A stretch of DNA of 64,000 nucleotides from JAJXXT01 sp963764465 (GTDB taxonomy: Bacteria > Pseudomonadota > Alphaproteobacteria > Acetobacterales > Acetobacteraceae): assembly GCA_963764465.1 (NCBI GenBank), contig CAVXSO010000002.1:372001-436000 (forward strand), given 5' to 3'. How positions within the stretch are numbered: position 1 is the first letter of the stretch; every line of letters begins with the position of its first letter. The notes below the pieces were generated by a model. The model saw only the letters and a list, made by a program, of their open reading frames with translations, was not told the DNA's origin and did not search any database. Below are positions 52,259-60,358 of the stretch, one piece after another. Position numbers and translations under genes: made by a program.

Positions 52259-52267
52259 TGTGGATAA
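52259..52267 (-). promoter_or_regulatory. Perfect DnaA box in the smc promoter region
   Basis: On the minus strand the sequence reads TTATCCACA, the strongest DnaA-binding 9-mer, located between the LysR gene and smc and close to where an smc promoter must be. Confidence 0.5.
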
Positions 52268-52296
52268 CTTTAGGCGGGGTGACCGTATGTGGTAAT

Positions 52297-53220
52297 CTAG
52301 CAGGGCGGTGCCAGGAGTCGAGCATCGGCTTGCGCGGCCGTTCCGATCGTGGCGATCAGCCCCGCCGCGGCGGGGCTTGGCTCCATGCCCCGGCGGGTGA
52401 TGACGCCGGCCGACCGCGCGTTCACAGCTTCGGGCACGTCGAGTTGCGTAATACGGCGATCGCGCAGTTCCCGCACATAGCCGGCGGCGGCGAAACTCAG
52501 ATAGGGGCCGGTGCCGAGCAATTGATGGCGCAGGCGTACGATATCGGTCTGGATCGCGGGTTCTGGGGCAGGTAGTCCCTGCGCGCGGAAGAGCCCGTGC
52601 AGCCGCTGCACCATCAGCGAATGCGGCCCGGGTAGAATCCAGGGATAGGACGCGAGCGACGCCAATCGGATCGCGCGGCGCCCGCGCAGCGGATGTTCCC
52701 TTGCGGCGATGACGCAATAATTGTCCGTCTGCAGCGTCTGCCATTCGAGATCCGGTTCGAGCGCGGGCGAGTCCGGGGTCGCCGCCAGCACGAAATCGAG
52801 CGTTCCTTCCCGCAGCCGGGCCTTCAGCGCGTCATCCGTGCCGCCTAGGACGTGGATGCGTACTTCCGGCCGCTCGGCGCGGAACGCGGCGATGGCCTGC
52901 GGCAGAACCGCGCGCTCCCACGAGGGGCCGGCACCGATTCGCACGCTGCCTGCCGCGCCGGCGCGCAGAGCCGCGATCTCCGCGCGGGAGGCGCGCAGCG
53001 AGGCGCGCAGATTGCGCGCGTGGCGCAGCATCGCCTCACCGTAGATGGTCGGGCGGACGCCACGGGCGGTGCGGTCGAAGAGGCGCACGCCGGTTTCGTC
53101 TTCCATGCGGCGGATCGCCTTGGTCAGCGCGGGCTGGGTGATGCCGATGGCTGCCGCCGCGGCGCGCAGGCTGCCGTGGTCGGCGACGGCGAGGACGTAG
53201 TCGACGGAGCGGATATCCAT
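52297..53220 (-). CDS. LysR-family transcriptional regulator
   Basis: A 307-residue regulator. The N-terminal winged helix (1-60) has the usual A-A-A-A-I-G-I-T-Q-P-A-L-T-K-A-I-R-R-M-E recognition segment in which Q-P-A-L-T is central; the effector domain spans about 90-295. It is divergent from a sulfatase-transporter pair, the classical LysR layout, and a perfect palindrome containing T-N11-A lies between them. The inducer is probably linked to the sulfate ester handled by those genes. Confidence 0.9.
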   Translation of the reverse strand: MDIRSVDYVLAVADHGSLRAAAAAIGITQPALTKAIRRMEDETGVRLFDRTARGVRPTIYGEAMLRHARNLRASLRASRAEIAALRAGAAGSVRIGAGPSWERAVLPQAIAAFRAERPEVRIHVLGGTDDALKARLREGTLDFVLAATPDSPALEPDLEWQTLQTDNYCVIAAREHPLRGRRAIRLASLASYPWILPGPHSLMVQRLHGLFRAQGLPAPEPAIQTDIVRLRHQLLGTGPYLSFAAAGYVRELRDRRITQLDVPEAVNARSAGVITRRGMEPSPAAAGLIATIGTAAQADARLLAPPC

Positions 53221-53239
53221 GGTGCGGGTTCCCGGGCAA

Positions 53240-53260
53240 GCGATTACTTCGGGTAATCGC
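53240..53260. promoter_or_regulatory. LysR-type operator palindrome
   Basis: Arms GCGATTAC (53240-53247) and GTAATCGC (53253-53260) are perfect complements around TTCGG and contain the LysR T-N11-A core (T at 53244, A at 53256). It lies 20 bases upstream of the LysR start and 54 bases before the sulfatase ATG, right for autorepression and divergent activation. Confidence 0.65.
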
Positions 53261-53314
53261 CTATGTTCCCATTCCGACTTGCTCGCCTGCTGCCGCCCTT
53301 GTCAACCTTGGCGC

Positions 53315-54763
53315 ATGGAAACGTCCAATCTCGTCTTCATCATGTCGGACGAGCACAGCCGCCGTGTGCTCGGCTGCTACGGCCATCCGATGATCCGCAC
53401 CCCGAACCTCGATGCGCTGGCGGCGCGCGGCGTCCGCTTCACCGACGCCTATTGCAACTCCCCGATCTGCGTACCGTCGCGCGCGTCCTTCGCGACCGGG
53501 CGCTACGTCCACCAGATCCGTTTCTGGGACAACGGCATTCCGTATGACGGCAGCGTGCCGTCCTGGGGGCACCGGCTGCGCGAGGCCGGGCATGCGGCAG
53601 TGTCTATCGGCAAGCTGCATTTCCGTTCCGCCGACGACGATAATGGCTTCACCGAGGAGGTGATGCCGCTGCATGTCATCGAGGGGATCGGCGACCTTAC
53701 CGGCATGATCCGCGACGATATGAAGCCACGGAAAGTCTCGCTGATGCTGGCGGAAGAGGCGGGGCCGGGCGACAGCGACTATCAACGTTACGACAACTCG
53801 ATCACCGAGACCGCGATCGCCTGGCTGCGCGACAAGGCGAAGCGGCAGACGAAGCCGTTCGTGCTGTTCATCTCGCTGGTCTGCCCGCATTTCCCGCTGG
53901 TCTCGCGGCCGGAATATTACTCGCTCTATCCCGAGGACAAGGTGCCGTGGCCGCTGCTCTACTCGCCTGGGGAGCGGCCGAAGCACCCCTTTCTTGAGAA
54001 GATGAACGAGACCATCATCTATGACCGAGCCTTTACGCCGGAGAAGGTGCGCAGGGCGATCGCCGCCTATTTCGGCATGGTGACGTTCCTGGATCATAAC
54101 ATCGGCCGCATCATCGACGCGATCGGCGAGAACGGGCTCGCCGACACGACCCGGGTGATCTACACCAGTGACCACGGCGACAATCTCGGCAATCGCGGGC
54201 TGTGGGGGAAATCCAACCTCTACGAGGATGCCGTCGGCGTGCCGATGATCATGGCGGGCCCCGGCATTCCCGAGGGCATCGTCTGCCACGAGCCGGTTTC
54301 GCTGGTGGACGGCTTCCCGACCATCCTCGCCTGCGCCGGCGTGGCGCCCTACCCCGCGGACCATGATCTGCCCGGGCGCAACCTGATCGAGGTGGCGCGC
54401 GGCCGCGCGCGACCGGCGACGGTGATGAGCGAATACCACGCCGTCGGCTCGGCGACCGGCGCCTTCATGATGCGCAAGGGCGACTTCAAATACGTCCACT
54501 ATGTCGGCATGCCGCCACAGCTCTTCGATCTTGCAACGGATCCATTGGAGCAGCGCGATCTCGGGGCCGTGCCAGGCTATGCCGGTCTCGTTGCCGATTG
54601 TGAGCGCGCGTTGCGGGCGGTCGTGGATCCGGATGCCGCCGACGCACTCGCCCATGCGGACCAGGCCGCGCGTGTCGCCGCGTTCGGCGGGCGAGAAGCC
54701 GTGCTGGCGCGTGGCGTGCTGGGCCATTCGCCGGTGCCCGGAGCCAAGCCGCGAATGCTCTAG
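53315..54763 (+). CDS. Sulfatase (formylglycine-dependent, Cys type)
   Basis: A 482-residue sulfatase of the alkaline-phosphatase superfamily. The modification motif is C52-V-P-S-R56, where Cys becomes formylglycine; metal-binding residues are in I-M-S-D-E-H (near 9-14) and Y-T-S-D-H-G-D near 284-290; H-x-x-R-like W-G-K-S-N follows. No signal peptide, so probably cytoplasmic, acting on an imported sulfate ester such as choline sulfate or a sugar sulfate. It starts 94 bases from the divergent LysR gene and is followed by an MFS importer. The required formylglycine-generating enzyme is not encoded nearby. Confidence 0.9.
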   Translation: METSNLVFIMSDEHSRRVLGCYGHPMIRTPNLDALAARGVRFTDAYCNSPICVPSRASFATGRYVHQIRFWDNGIPYDGSVPSWGHRLREAGHAAVSIGKLHFRSADDDNGFTEEVMPLHVIEGIGDLTGMIRDDMKPRKVSLMLAEEAGPGDSDYQRYDNSITETAIAWLRDKAKRQTKPFVLFISLVCPHFPLVSRPEYYSLYPEDKVPWPLLYSPGERPKHPFLEKMNETIIYDRAFTPEKVRRAIAAYFGMVTFLDHNIGRIIDAIGENGLADTTRVIYTSDHGDNLGNRGLWGKSNLYEDAVGVPMIMAGPGIPEGIVCHEPVSLVDGFPTILACAGVAPYPADHDLPGRNLIEVARGRARPATVMSEYHAVGSATGAFMMRKGDFKYVHYVGMPPQLFDLATDPLEQRDLGAVPGYAGLVADCERALRAVVDPDAADALAHADQAARVAAFGGREAVLARGVLGHSPVPGAKPRML

Positions 54764-54831
54764 CCGAGCCGTGCGTGCCGAGGTGACGTGACACGCGGCG
54801 GACAAGCCGCGCAAGGGAGGGAAAACGAACC

Positions 54832-56130
54832 ATGTCCGCAACGACGGCGCTGCCGGGAGAACCGGTCGGGTGGTCGCGCAATCGCTGGGTGCGCATCCTG
54901 GTGATCGCGCTGCTGATGTACATCATCTCGATGATCGACCGGACCAACATCGCCATGGCGATCCCGTCGATGCGCAAGGAACTCGGCCTCAGCCAGGCGG
55001 GAATCGGTTTCGCGACCGGCACGTTCTTCTTCGGTTATGTCGTGCTGCAGGTGCCGGCCGGACGGCTCTCGTCCGTCTGGAGTGCCAAATGGGTGATCTT
55101 CCTGCTCCTGATCTTCTGGGGTTTGATCTCGGCGTCCACCGCCCTGGTCCACACCGAGGGCGAGCTGATCGCCAACCGCTTTATCCTCGGGATCGCCGAA
55201 GGAGGCGTGCTGACTTCCACGCTGGTGTTGATCCGCAACTGGTTCACGCGCGAGGAGCGGGCGCGCGCCAACACCATCTTCCTGATGAGCCTGGCGCTCG
55301 GCTCGGTCATCGCCAACCCGATCTCCGGCGTGGTGCTGCGCTACTCCACCTGGCAGTGGATGTTCGTCATCGAGGCGGTGCCGTGCTTCGTCTGGGCGGC
55401 GTTCTGGGCGATCGCGATCGCTGACCGGCCGGAACAGGCGCCCTGGTTGCCGGACGCGGAGCGCGCGCGCCTCGTCGCGGCGTTGAACGCGGAACGGGCG
55501 GTCGAGGTGCCGATCCGCGGGCACTGGCTCTCCGCCATGTGGCATCCCGGCATCGTCGTCATCGCTGTCTATAATTTCCTTGCCCTCGCGGCCAACTGGG
55601 GGGTGACGATCTGGCTGCCGAGCGTGCTGAAGCAGGCGGGGCTGTCAATCATGAGCGTGGGGCTTCTCAGCGCCATCCCCTTCGCCGCGGGGGCTGCGAT
55701 GATGCTCGTCGTCGCCATCAGCAGCGACAAGCGGATGGAGCGGAAATGGCACACGGTGGTCATGACCGCACTGTCCGGCGTGTTCCTGCTCGTCGCGCAG
55801 CTCTCGGGCGAGCATGCCATCGGCGTGACGATCCTGCTGCTGACCCTGTCCTTCGCCTGCTTCTACGGGCGTTTCGGGCCGTTCTGGGCGCTGCCGTCGG
55901 AGGTGCTGCCGGCCTCCGTCGCCGGGGTGGGTATCGCGGTGATCAACGGTATCGGCAACCTGGGCGGCTTCGCGGGGCCGTTTGCCTTCGGTGCCATCCG
56001 CCAGTCGACGGGCAGCTTCGCGCTGGCGCTGGCGCTCGCGGGCCTGGTGCTGGTGATCTCGGCGGTGGTGCTCGTGGCGCTGCGCATGCCGGGCCGCGCG
56101 CCAGCGCTCGCTGCCCGCCCGGCGGAGTAG
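54832..56130 (+). CDS. MFS transporter, anion:cation symporter (ACS) type
   Basis: A 432-residue transporter with 12 predicted membrane helices. The loop motif after helix 2 (Q-V-P-A-G-R-L-S) and Y-I-I-S-M-I-D-R-T-N-I-A-M-A near 25-38 are typical of the ACS family (phthalate, hexuronate, tartrate transporters). It begins 68 bases after the sulfatase with GGGAGGG before the ATG. It most likely brings in the organic sulfate or the anion derived from it. Confidence 0.88.
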   Translation: MSATTALPGEPVGWSRNRWVRILVIALLMYIISMIDRTNIAMAIPSMRKELGLSQAGIGFATGTFFFGYVVLQVPAGRLSSVWSAKWVIFLLLIFWGLISASTALVHTEGELIANRFILGIAEGGVLTSTLVLIRNWFTREERARANTIFLMSLALGSVIANPISGVVLRYSTWQWMFVIEAVPCFVWAAFWAIAIADRPEQAPWLPDAERARLVAALNAERAVEVPIRGHWLSAMWHPGIVVIAVYNFLALAANWGVTIWLPSVLKQAGLSIMSVGLLSAIPFAAGAAMMLVVAISSDKRMERKWHTVVMTALSGVFLLVAQLSGEHAIGVTILLLTLSFACFYGRFGPFWALPSEVLPASVAGVGIAVINGIGNLGGFAGPFAFGAIRQSTGSFALALALAGLVLVISAVVLVALRMPGRAPALAARPAE

Positions 56131-56151
56131 CGCGGTGGTGTCAGCCGCCGG

Positions 56152-56832
56152 TTATCCGGCGGATTTCGCGACGGCGGCGGCGAAGTCCTCGTAGGGCATT
56201 TCGCCGGAGAGCTTCATGTCCTTCGCGCCCTTGCCATTGAAGACGAAGGTGGGCGTGCTGTCGATGCCGTAGCGCCTTTGGTCGGCGTCCTGCTCCTTGA
56301 GCAGCGCGACCTTGAGCGGCGCGTCGGCGATGGCGGCGCGGAATTGGGCGTCCGGCATGCCCCAGAGCGCCGCGATCTTGCCGAGCTCGGCGATGTTGTC
56401 GACATCGCGCGCAAAGGCCCAGGTGTCCTGGGAGGCGAACAGCGCCTCGCAGAACGGCTCGTATTTGTCGGCCGGCAGGGTGCGGGCGACCATCGCGGCG
56501 AGCAGGGCGAGGTTGTCCAGCGGGAAGTCGTGAAAGACAACGCGCAGCTTGCCGGTATCCACCAGCTCCTTCTTCGCCTGCTGCAGCGTGGTGCGGCTGA
56601 ACCGCGCGCAGTGCGGGCAGGTGAGGGAGAAGAATTCCATCACCGTCACCGGCGCGTCTGCCTGGCCGATGGCGCGGATCGTCATCTTGGGGTCGGTCGA
56701 GGGCAGCGGCGCCGGTAGATTGGCGGGGGAGGGTGCCGGCACGGTGCCGCTCTGGCGGGTAGCATACCAGATGGCGCCGCCGCCCACGACGACGACGGCG
56801 GCTCCGGCAGCGATCAGTGCGCGGCGTTGCAT
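56152..56832 (-). CDS. DsbA-family thiol-disulfide oxidoreductase, membrane-anchored
   Basis: A 226-residue periplasmic protein. An uncleaved-looking signal anchor lies at 5-24, then a short Pro-rich linker. The thioredoxin-fold active site is C72-P-H-C75 in S-L-T-C-P-H-C, and the cis-proline loop is in D-S-T-P-T-F near 190. The helical insertion between them fits DsbA/BdbD-like proteins. It would oxidise or isomerise disulfides in exported proteins. It converges on the MFS gene and is followed upstream by dciA in the same direction, 164 bases away. Confidence 0.9.
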   Translation of the reverse strand: MQRRALIAAGAAVVVVGGGAIWYATRQSGTVPAPSPANLPAPLPSTDPKMTIRAIGQADAPVTVMEFFSLTCPHCARFSRTTLQQAKKELVDTGKLRVVFHDFPLDNLALLAAMVARTLPADKYEPFCEALFASQDTWAFARDVDNIAELGKIAALWGMPDAQFRAAIADAPLKVALLKEQDADQRRYGIDSTPTFVFNGKGAKDMKLSGEMPYEDFAAAVAKSAG

Positions 56833-56996
56833 GGCGACCTCCGGCGGAATTGTCAGCTTCTCGAGGCGTCTTATGCGTGGTGGCGCCGCGTCGTCGAGGG
56901 GCGCGGGCGTTGAATTCCTGTCATCCGCCTGTTCCGGGGCACGCGTCCGGCCCGCGGCAGCGACGCCACATGCCGGGCGCGCTCCCCGGCGCGCTC

Positions 56997-57482
56997 TTAT
57001 TGCGCATGATCACGCGCGGTTCGGGCGGCAAGGGCTGCGCCGAGTCCCTCCAGCGCATCCCGCAGCGGTCCATCCGGCAGTGGCGCCACCGAAGCGGCGA
57101 TTCGGGCCAGGGCCTCGGGCGATGGTTGCGGCGGCGCCGGACGGGGCGGAGCGGCGGCCGCGGCGGGCGCGAAGCGGAGCCGGGTCGCCGCGTCGGTGCC
57201 CAAATAGGCATTCACCCGTGCAAGCAACTGGGGCGCCAGGTGCTGCAACTCCAGCGCGATCGGCGGTCCTGCGGCCAGCGTCAGCGTGCCGGCGGCAAGG
57301 CGCTTCGGCCGGGTCACGGCGGCGATCGCGGGCCCGACCACCGCATCCCACTCCGCGAGCAGGGCGGCGATCGAGGGTGCGCGTTTCCTGAGCACCGGAC
57401 GCACCAGTGGCGGCAGGATCGCTCCCAGTGCCTTGGGTGCCATGGCGCGCGGCGCATGGACGGATCGGTTCTCGCTCGTCAT
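56997..57482 (-). CDS. dciA: DciA-like (DUF721) replicative-helicase operator
   Basis: A 161-residue DUF721/DciA-type protein. The conserved region is about 20-100: L-R-K-R-A-P-S-I-A-A-L-L-A-E-W, W-D-A-V-V-G-P-A-I-A, and L-A-P-Q-L-L-A-R-V-N near 83-92. DciA loads or activates DnaB helicase in bacteria lacking DnaC. The C-terminal 60 residues are Ala/Pro-rich and likely disordered. Divergent from mutY with starts almost touching (alternative ATG at 57443), an arrangement common in alphaproteobacteria. Confidence 0.8.
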   Translation of the reverse strand: MTSENRSVHAPRAMAPKALGAILPPLVRPVLRKRAPSIAALLAEWDAVVGPAIAAVTRPKRLAAGTLTLAAGPPIALELQHLAPQLLARVNAYLGTDAATRLRFAPAAAAAPPRPAPPQPSPEALARIAASVAPLPDGPLRDALEGLGAALAARTARDHAQ

Positions 57483-58541
57483 ATCGGCTGCGTGGTTTCC
57501 GCCGCCAACCTGCTCGACTGGTACGACCGGCACAAGCGCGACCTGCCCTGGCGGCGGGGCGCGCCCGACCCCTGGCACGTCCTGCTGACCGAGACGCTGC
57601 TGCAACAGACCACCGTCGCGGCCGTGGTGCCGCACCATGCGCGTTTCCTAGCCTGCTTCTCCAGCGCCGCCGCGATGGCCGCGGTGCCGGAGGAGGAGGT
57701 GCTGCGGATGTGGGCGGGGCTTGGCTACTACGCTCGCGCCAGGCGCCTGCACGCGGCGGCGCGGATGATCGCTGCGAATGGCTTCCCCTCGGATCTCGAG
57801 GGCCTGCGGGCGCTGCCCGGCGTCGGCGCCTATACCGCGGCCGCGGTCGGGGCGATCGGACTTGGCCTGCCGGTCGTGCCGGTCGATGGGAACGTGGAGC
57901 GCGTGATGGCGCGCGTCGAGCGGATCGAGGCGCCGCTGCCTGGCGCCAAGCGCTTGATCGAGGCTGCCGTCGCGTCGGTTGGGAGGCAGAATGTGGCGCG
58001 GTCGCGCGCGGGAGATTTCGCCCAGGCGCTGTTCGACCTCGGGGCCACCGTGTGCACGCCAGCATCGCCGCGCTGTCTTGCCTGCCCGTGGCGCGATGGC
58101 TGTGCGGGCAGGGATATTGCCGCGACCCTGCCGGTGCGCGCCCCGAAGAAGCAGCGGGCGCGCTGGTTCGGGGTGCATTTCCTGCTCGAGGATTCGGCCG
58201 GCCGGGTGCTGCTGCGCCGCCGCCCACGGGAGGGGTTGCTCGGCGGCATGATGGCGCTGCCCGGCACGCCGTGGCGCCCGGCGATCTGGGAACGGGAGGA
58301 AGCGCTGGAGGCAGCGCCGGCGCAGGCTGCCTGGCAACCGCTTGGCACGGTGCGGCACGGCTTCACCCATGCCGAGCTCGACATCACGGTGCTGCGTGCG
58401 AGCGTCCCCAGGATCGAGGCCGAGGGCGAGTTGGTGCCGGCTCGGCAACTGGCGCAGGCCGGGCTGCCGAGCCTGATGCTGAAATGCGTGCGCCTCGCGG
58501 GGCTGGCGCACCCGCGCACCGCTGTCGCCCCACCTGATTGA
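57456..58541 (+). CDS. mutY: A/G-specific adenine glycosylase
   Basis: A 361-residue base-excision repair enzyme that removes adenine opposite 8-oxoguanine. Catalytic Glu46 is in T-E-T-L-L-Q-Q, the helix-hairpin-helix L-P-G-V-G-A-Y-T-A is at 120-128, and Asp144 lies in V-D-G-N-V. The 4Fe-4S cysteines are C200-x6-C207-x2-C210-x5-C216. A MutT-like C-terminal domain (about 235-350) recognises 8-oxoG. An alternative GTG start at 57492 would match family N-termini better and avoid overlapping dciA. Confidence 0.93.
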   Translation: MDGSVLARHIGCVVSAANLLDWYDRHKRDLPWRRGAPDPWHVLLTETLLQQTTVAAVVPHHARFLACFSSAAAMAAVPEEEVLRMWAGLGYYARARRLHAAARMIAANGFPSDLEGLRALPGVGAYTAAAVGAIGLGLPVVPVDGNVERVMARVERIEAPLPGAKRLIEAAVASVGRQNVARSRAGDFAQALFDLGATVCTPASPRCLACPWRDGCAGRDIAATLPVRAPKKQRARWFGVHFLLEDSAGRVLLRRRPREGLLGGMMALPGTPWRPAIWEREEALEAAPAQAAWQPLGTVRHGFTHAELDITVLRASVPRIEAEGELVPARQLAQAGLPSLMLKCVRLAGLAHPRTAVAPPD

Positions 58542-58544
58542 CAA

Positions 58545-58581
58545 CCGGTCCATGGCTTCGCATCGGAACGTGTCGGACCGG
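58545..58581. repeat. Inverted repeat after mutY
   Basis: CCGGTCC (58545-58551) and GGACCGG (58575-58581) form a 7-pair stem around a 23-base loop between the mutY stop and the next gene's ribosome-binding site. It may act as a weak terminator or a leader structure. Confidence 0.3.
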
Positions 58582-58599
58582 AACGGGGTAGGAGCGCGC

Positions 58600-59217
58600 A
58601 TGGACAAGACCGCAAAGGACGAGACCGAGGATAAACGCCTGGTCCGCGAACTGATCGAGAACTGGGTGCTCTGGCGCGACGCCGGCGACTGGGACCGGTT
58701 CCGAACCGTCTGGCACGATGACGGGCGGATGATGGCGACCTGGTTCCAGGGACCGGCCGAGGATTTCATCCGCGTGAGCCGGGAGGGCTGGGCGCGCGGC
58801 GTCAGCATCCTGCATTTCCTCGGCGGCATGACGATCGAGCTCGCGGGGAGCCGCGCGATCGCCCAGACCAAAATGACGATATCGCAGCGCGCGGCGGTCG
58901 AGGGCGTGCCCTGCGACGTGGTCTGCACCGGCCGCTTCTTCGATTTCCTGGAGAAGCGCGACGGGCGCTGGGGCATGGTGCTGCGCCAGCCGATCTACGA
59001 GAAGGATCGCATGGATCCGGTGACGCCGGGTGCCGCACCGGTTCTGGACCTGGCGCTGCTGGCGCAGTTTCCGGAAGGCTACCGGCATCTCGCCTACCTG
59101 CAGACGCGCATCGGCTACGCCGTGAAGCGCGACATGCCGGGCCTCAAGGGCCAGGAGGTCGAGGCGCTCTACGCGCGCGGCCGCACCTGGCTCGCCGGCC
59201 AGCCGCTTGGCCGGTAA
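58600..59217 (+). CDS. SnoaL-like/NTF2-fold protein
   Basis: A 205-residue protein of the SnoaL-like (NTF2 fold) superfamily. The first part, K-R-L-V-R-E-L-I-E-N-W-V-L-W-R-D-A-G-D-W-D, is the typical opening helix followed by W-H-D-D-G-R near 44-49, and T-G-R-F-F-D-F near 122-128 completes the cone. Such proteins are isomerases, dehydratases or ligand-binding subunits; the role here is unknown. GGGGTAGGAG precedes the ATG at 58600. It lies 30 bases upstream of the formaldehyde-oxidising dehydrogenase gene. Confidence 0.78.
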   Translation: MDKTAKDETEDKRLVRELIENWVLWRDAGDWDRFRTVWHDDGRMMATWFQGPAEDFIRVSREGWARGVSILHFLGGMTIELAGSRAIAQTKMTISQRAAVEGVPCDVVCTGRFFDFLEKRDGRWGMVLRQPIYEKDRMDPVTPGAAPVLDLALLAQFPEGYRHLAYLQTRIGYAVKRDMPGLKGQEVEALYARGRTWLAGQPLGR

Positions 59218-59247
59218 GAACCCCGTCACGCCATCGAGGACATCGCC

Positions 59248-60357
59248 ATGAAGACCCGCGCCGCCGTTGCCCACGCCCCGAAGCAGCCACTCGTGATCGA
59301 GGAGATCGAGATCGAAGGCCCGAAGCAGGGGGAGGTGCTGGTCGAGATCAGGGCGACGGGCATCTGCCACACCGATGAGTTCACGCTCTCCGGCGCCGAT
59401 CCCGAGGGGCTGTTCCCGTGCATCCTGGGTCACGAGGGCGCGGGCGTGGTGGTGGAATGCGGGCCGGGCGTCACAGCGCTCAAGCCAGGCGACCATGTGA
59501 TCCCGCTCTACACGCCGGAATGCCGGCAGTGCGAATACTGCCTCAGCCGCAAAACCAATCTCTGCGTCGCGATCCGCGCGACGCAGGGCAAGGGGGTGAT
59601 GCCCGACGGCACCAGCCGGTTCCGCTGCTCCGGCGCGCCAGTCTATCATTACATGGGCACATCGACCTTCGCGAACCACACGGTGCTGCCTGAAATCGCG
59701 CTCGCGAAAATCCGCTCCGACGCGCCGTTCGAGAAGGTCTGCTACATCGGCTGTGGGGTGACCACGGGGATCGGTGCGGTCATCAACACCGCGAAGGCGG
59801 AGGCCGGCTGTCGCGCGGTGGTGTTCGGGCTCGGCGGCATCGGGCTCAACGTGGTGCAGGGCCTTCGCATGGTCGGTGCGGAGCAGATCGTGGGTGTCGA
59901 CCTGAACCCCGCGCGCCGCGCGCTCGCGGAAAAATTCGGTATGACGGATTTCGTCAATCCGAGCGAGGTGGAAGGCGATCTCGTCGCCCATCTCGTGGCG
60001 CTGACCAAGGGTGGCGCCGATTACAGCTTCGAGTGTATCGGCAGCGTGGGCGTGATGCGCCAGGCACTGGAATGTGCGCATCGTGGCTGGGGCAAGTCCG
60101 TCATCATCGGCGTTGCCGGCGCGGGCCAAGAGATCAGCACGCGACCGTTCCAGCTCGTCACCGGCCGGGTCTGGATGGGCACGGCCTTCGGCGGCGCGCG
60201 CGGGCGCACCGACGTGCCGCGCATCGTCGACTGGTACATGGACGGGCGGATCAACATCGATGACCTGATCACGCATGTGATCCCGCTCGAGCGCATCAAC
60301 GAGGGGTTTGAGATGATGCGCCGCGGAGAGAGTATCCGCACCGTGGTCCGTTTCTGA
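59248..60357 (+). CDS. frmA: S-(hydroxymethyl)glutathione dehydrogenase / class III alcohol dehydrogenase
   Basis: A 369-residue zinc-dependent dehydrogenase that oxidises the glutathione adduct of formaldehyde using NAD. Catalytic zinc ligands are C40, H62 and a later Cys (C-G-V-T-T-G-I-G near 170); structural zinc cysteines are C92, C95, C98 and C106. The Rossmann motif is F-G-L-G-G-I-G-L-N. Class III marks include G-I-C-H-T-D and R-C-S-G-A-P. It is followed with one base between by a phosphotransacylase gene, so C1 oxidation and acyl-phosphate metabolism are co-expressed. Confidence 0.92.
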   Translation: MKTRAAVAHAPKQPLVIEEIEIEGPKQGEVLVEIRATGICHTDEFTLSGADPEGLFPCILGHEGAGVVVECGPGVTALKPGDHVIPLYTPECRQCEYCLSRKTNLCVAIRATQGKGVMPDGTSRFRCSGAPVYHYMGTSTFANHTVLPEIALAKIRSDAPFEKVCYIGCGVTTGIGAVINTAKAEAGCRAVVFGLGGIGLNVVQGLRMVGAEQIVGVDLNPARRALAEKFGMTDFVNPSEVEGDLVAHLVALTKGGADYSFECIGSVGVMRQALECAHRGWGKSVIIGVAGAGQEISTRPFQLVTGRVWMGTAFGGARGRTDVPRIVDWYMDGRINIDDLITHVIPLERINEGFEMMRRGESIRTVVRF

Positions 60358-60358
60358 G

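Noticed and set aside
58538..58543. TTGACA at the end of mutY
   Set aside because: No matching -10 element follows at the right distance; chance overlap with the stop codon is as likely.
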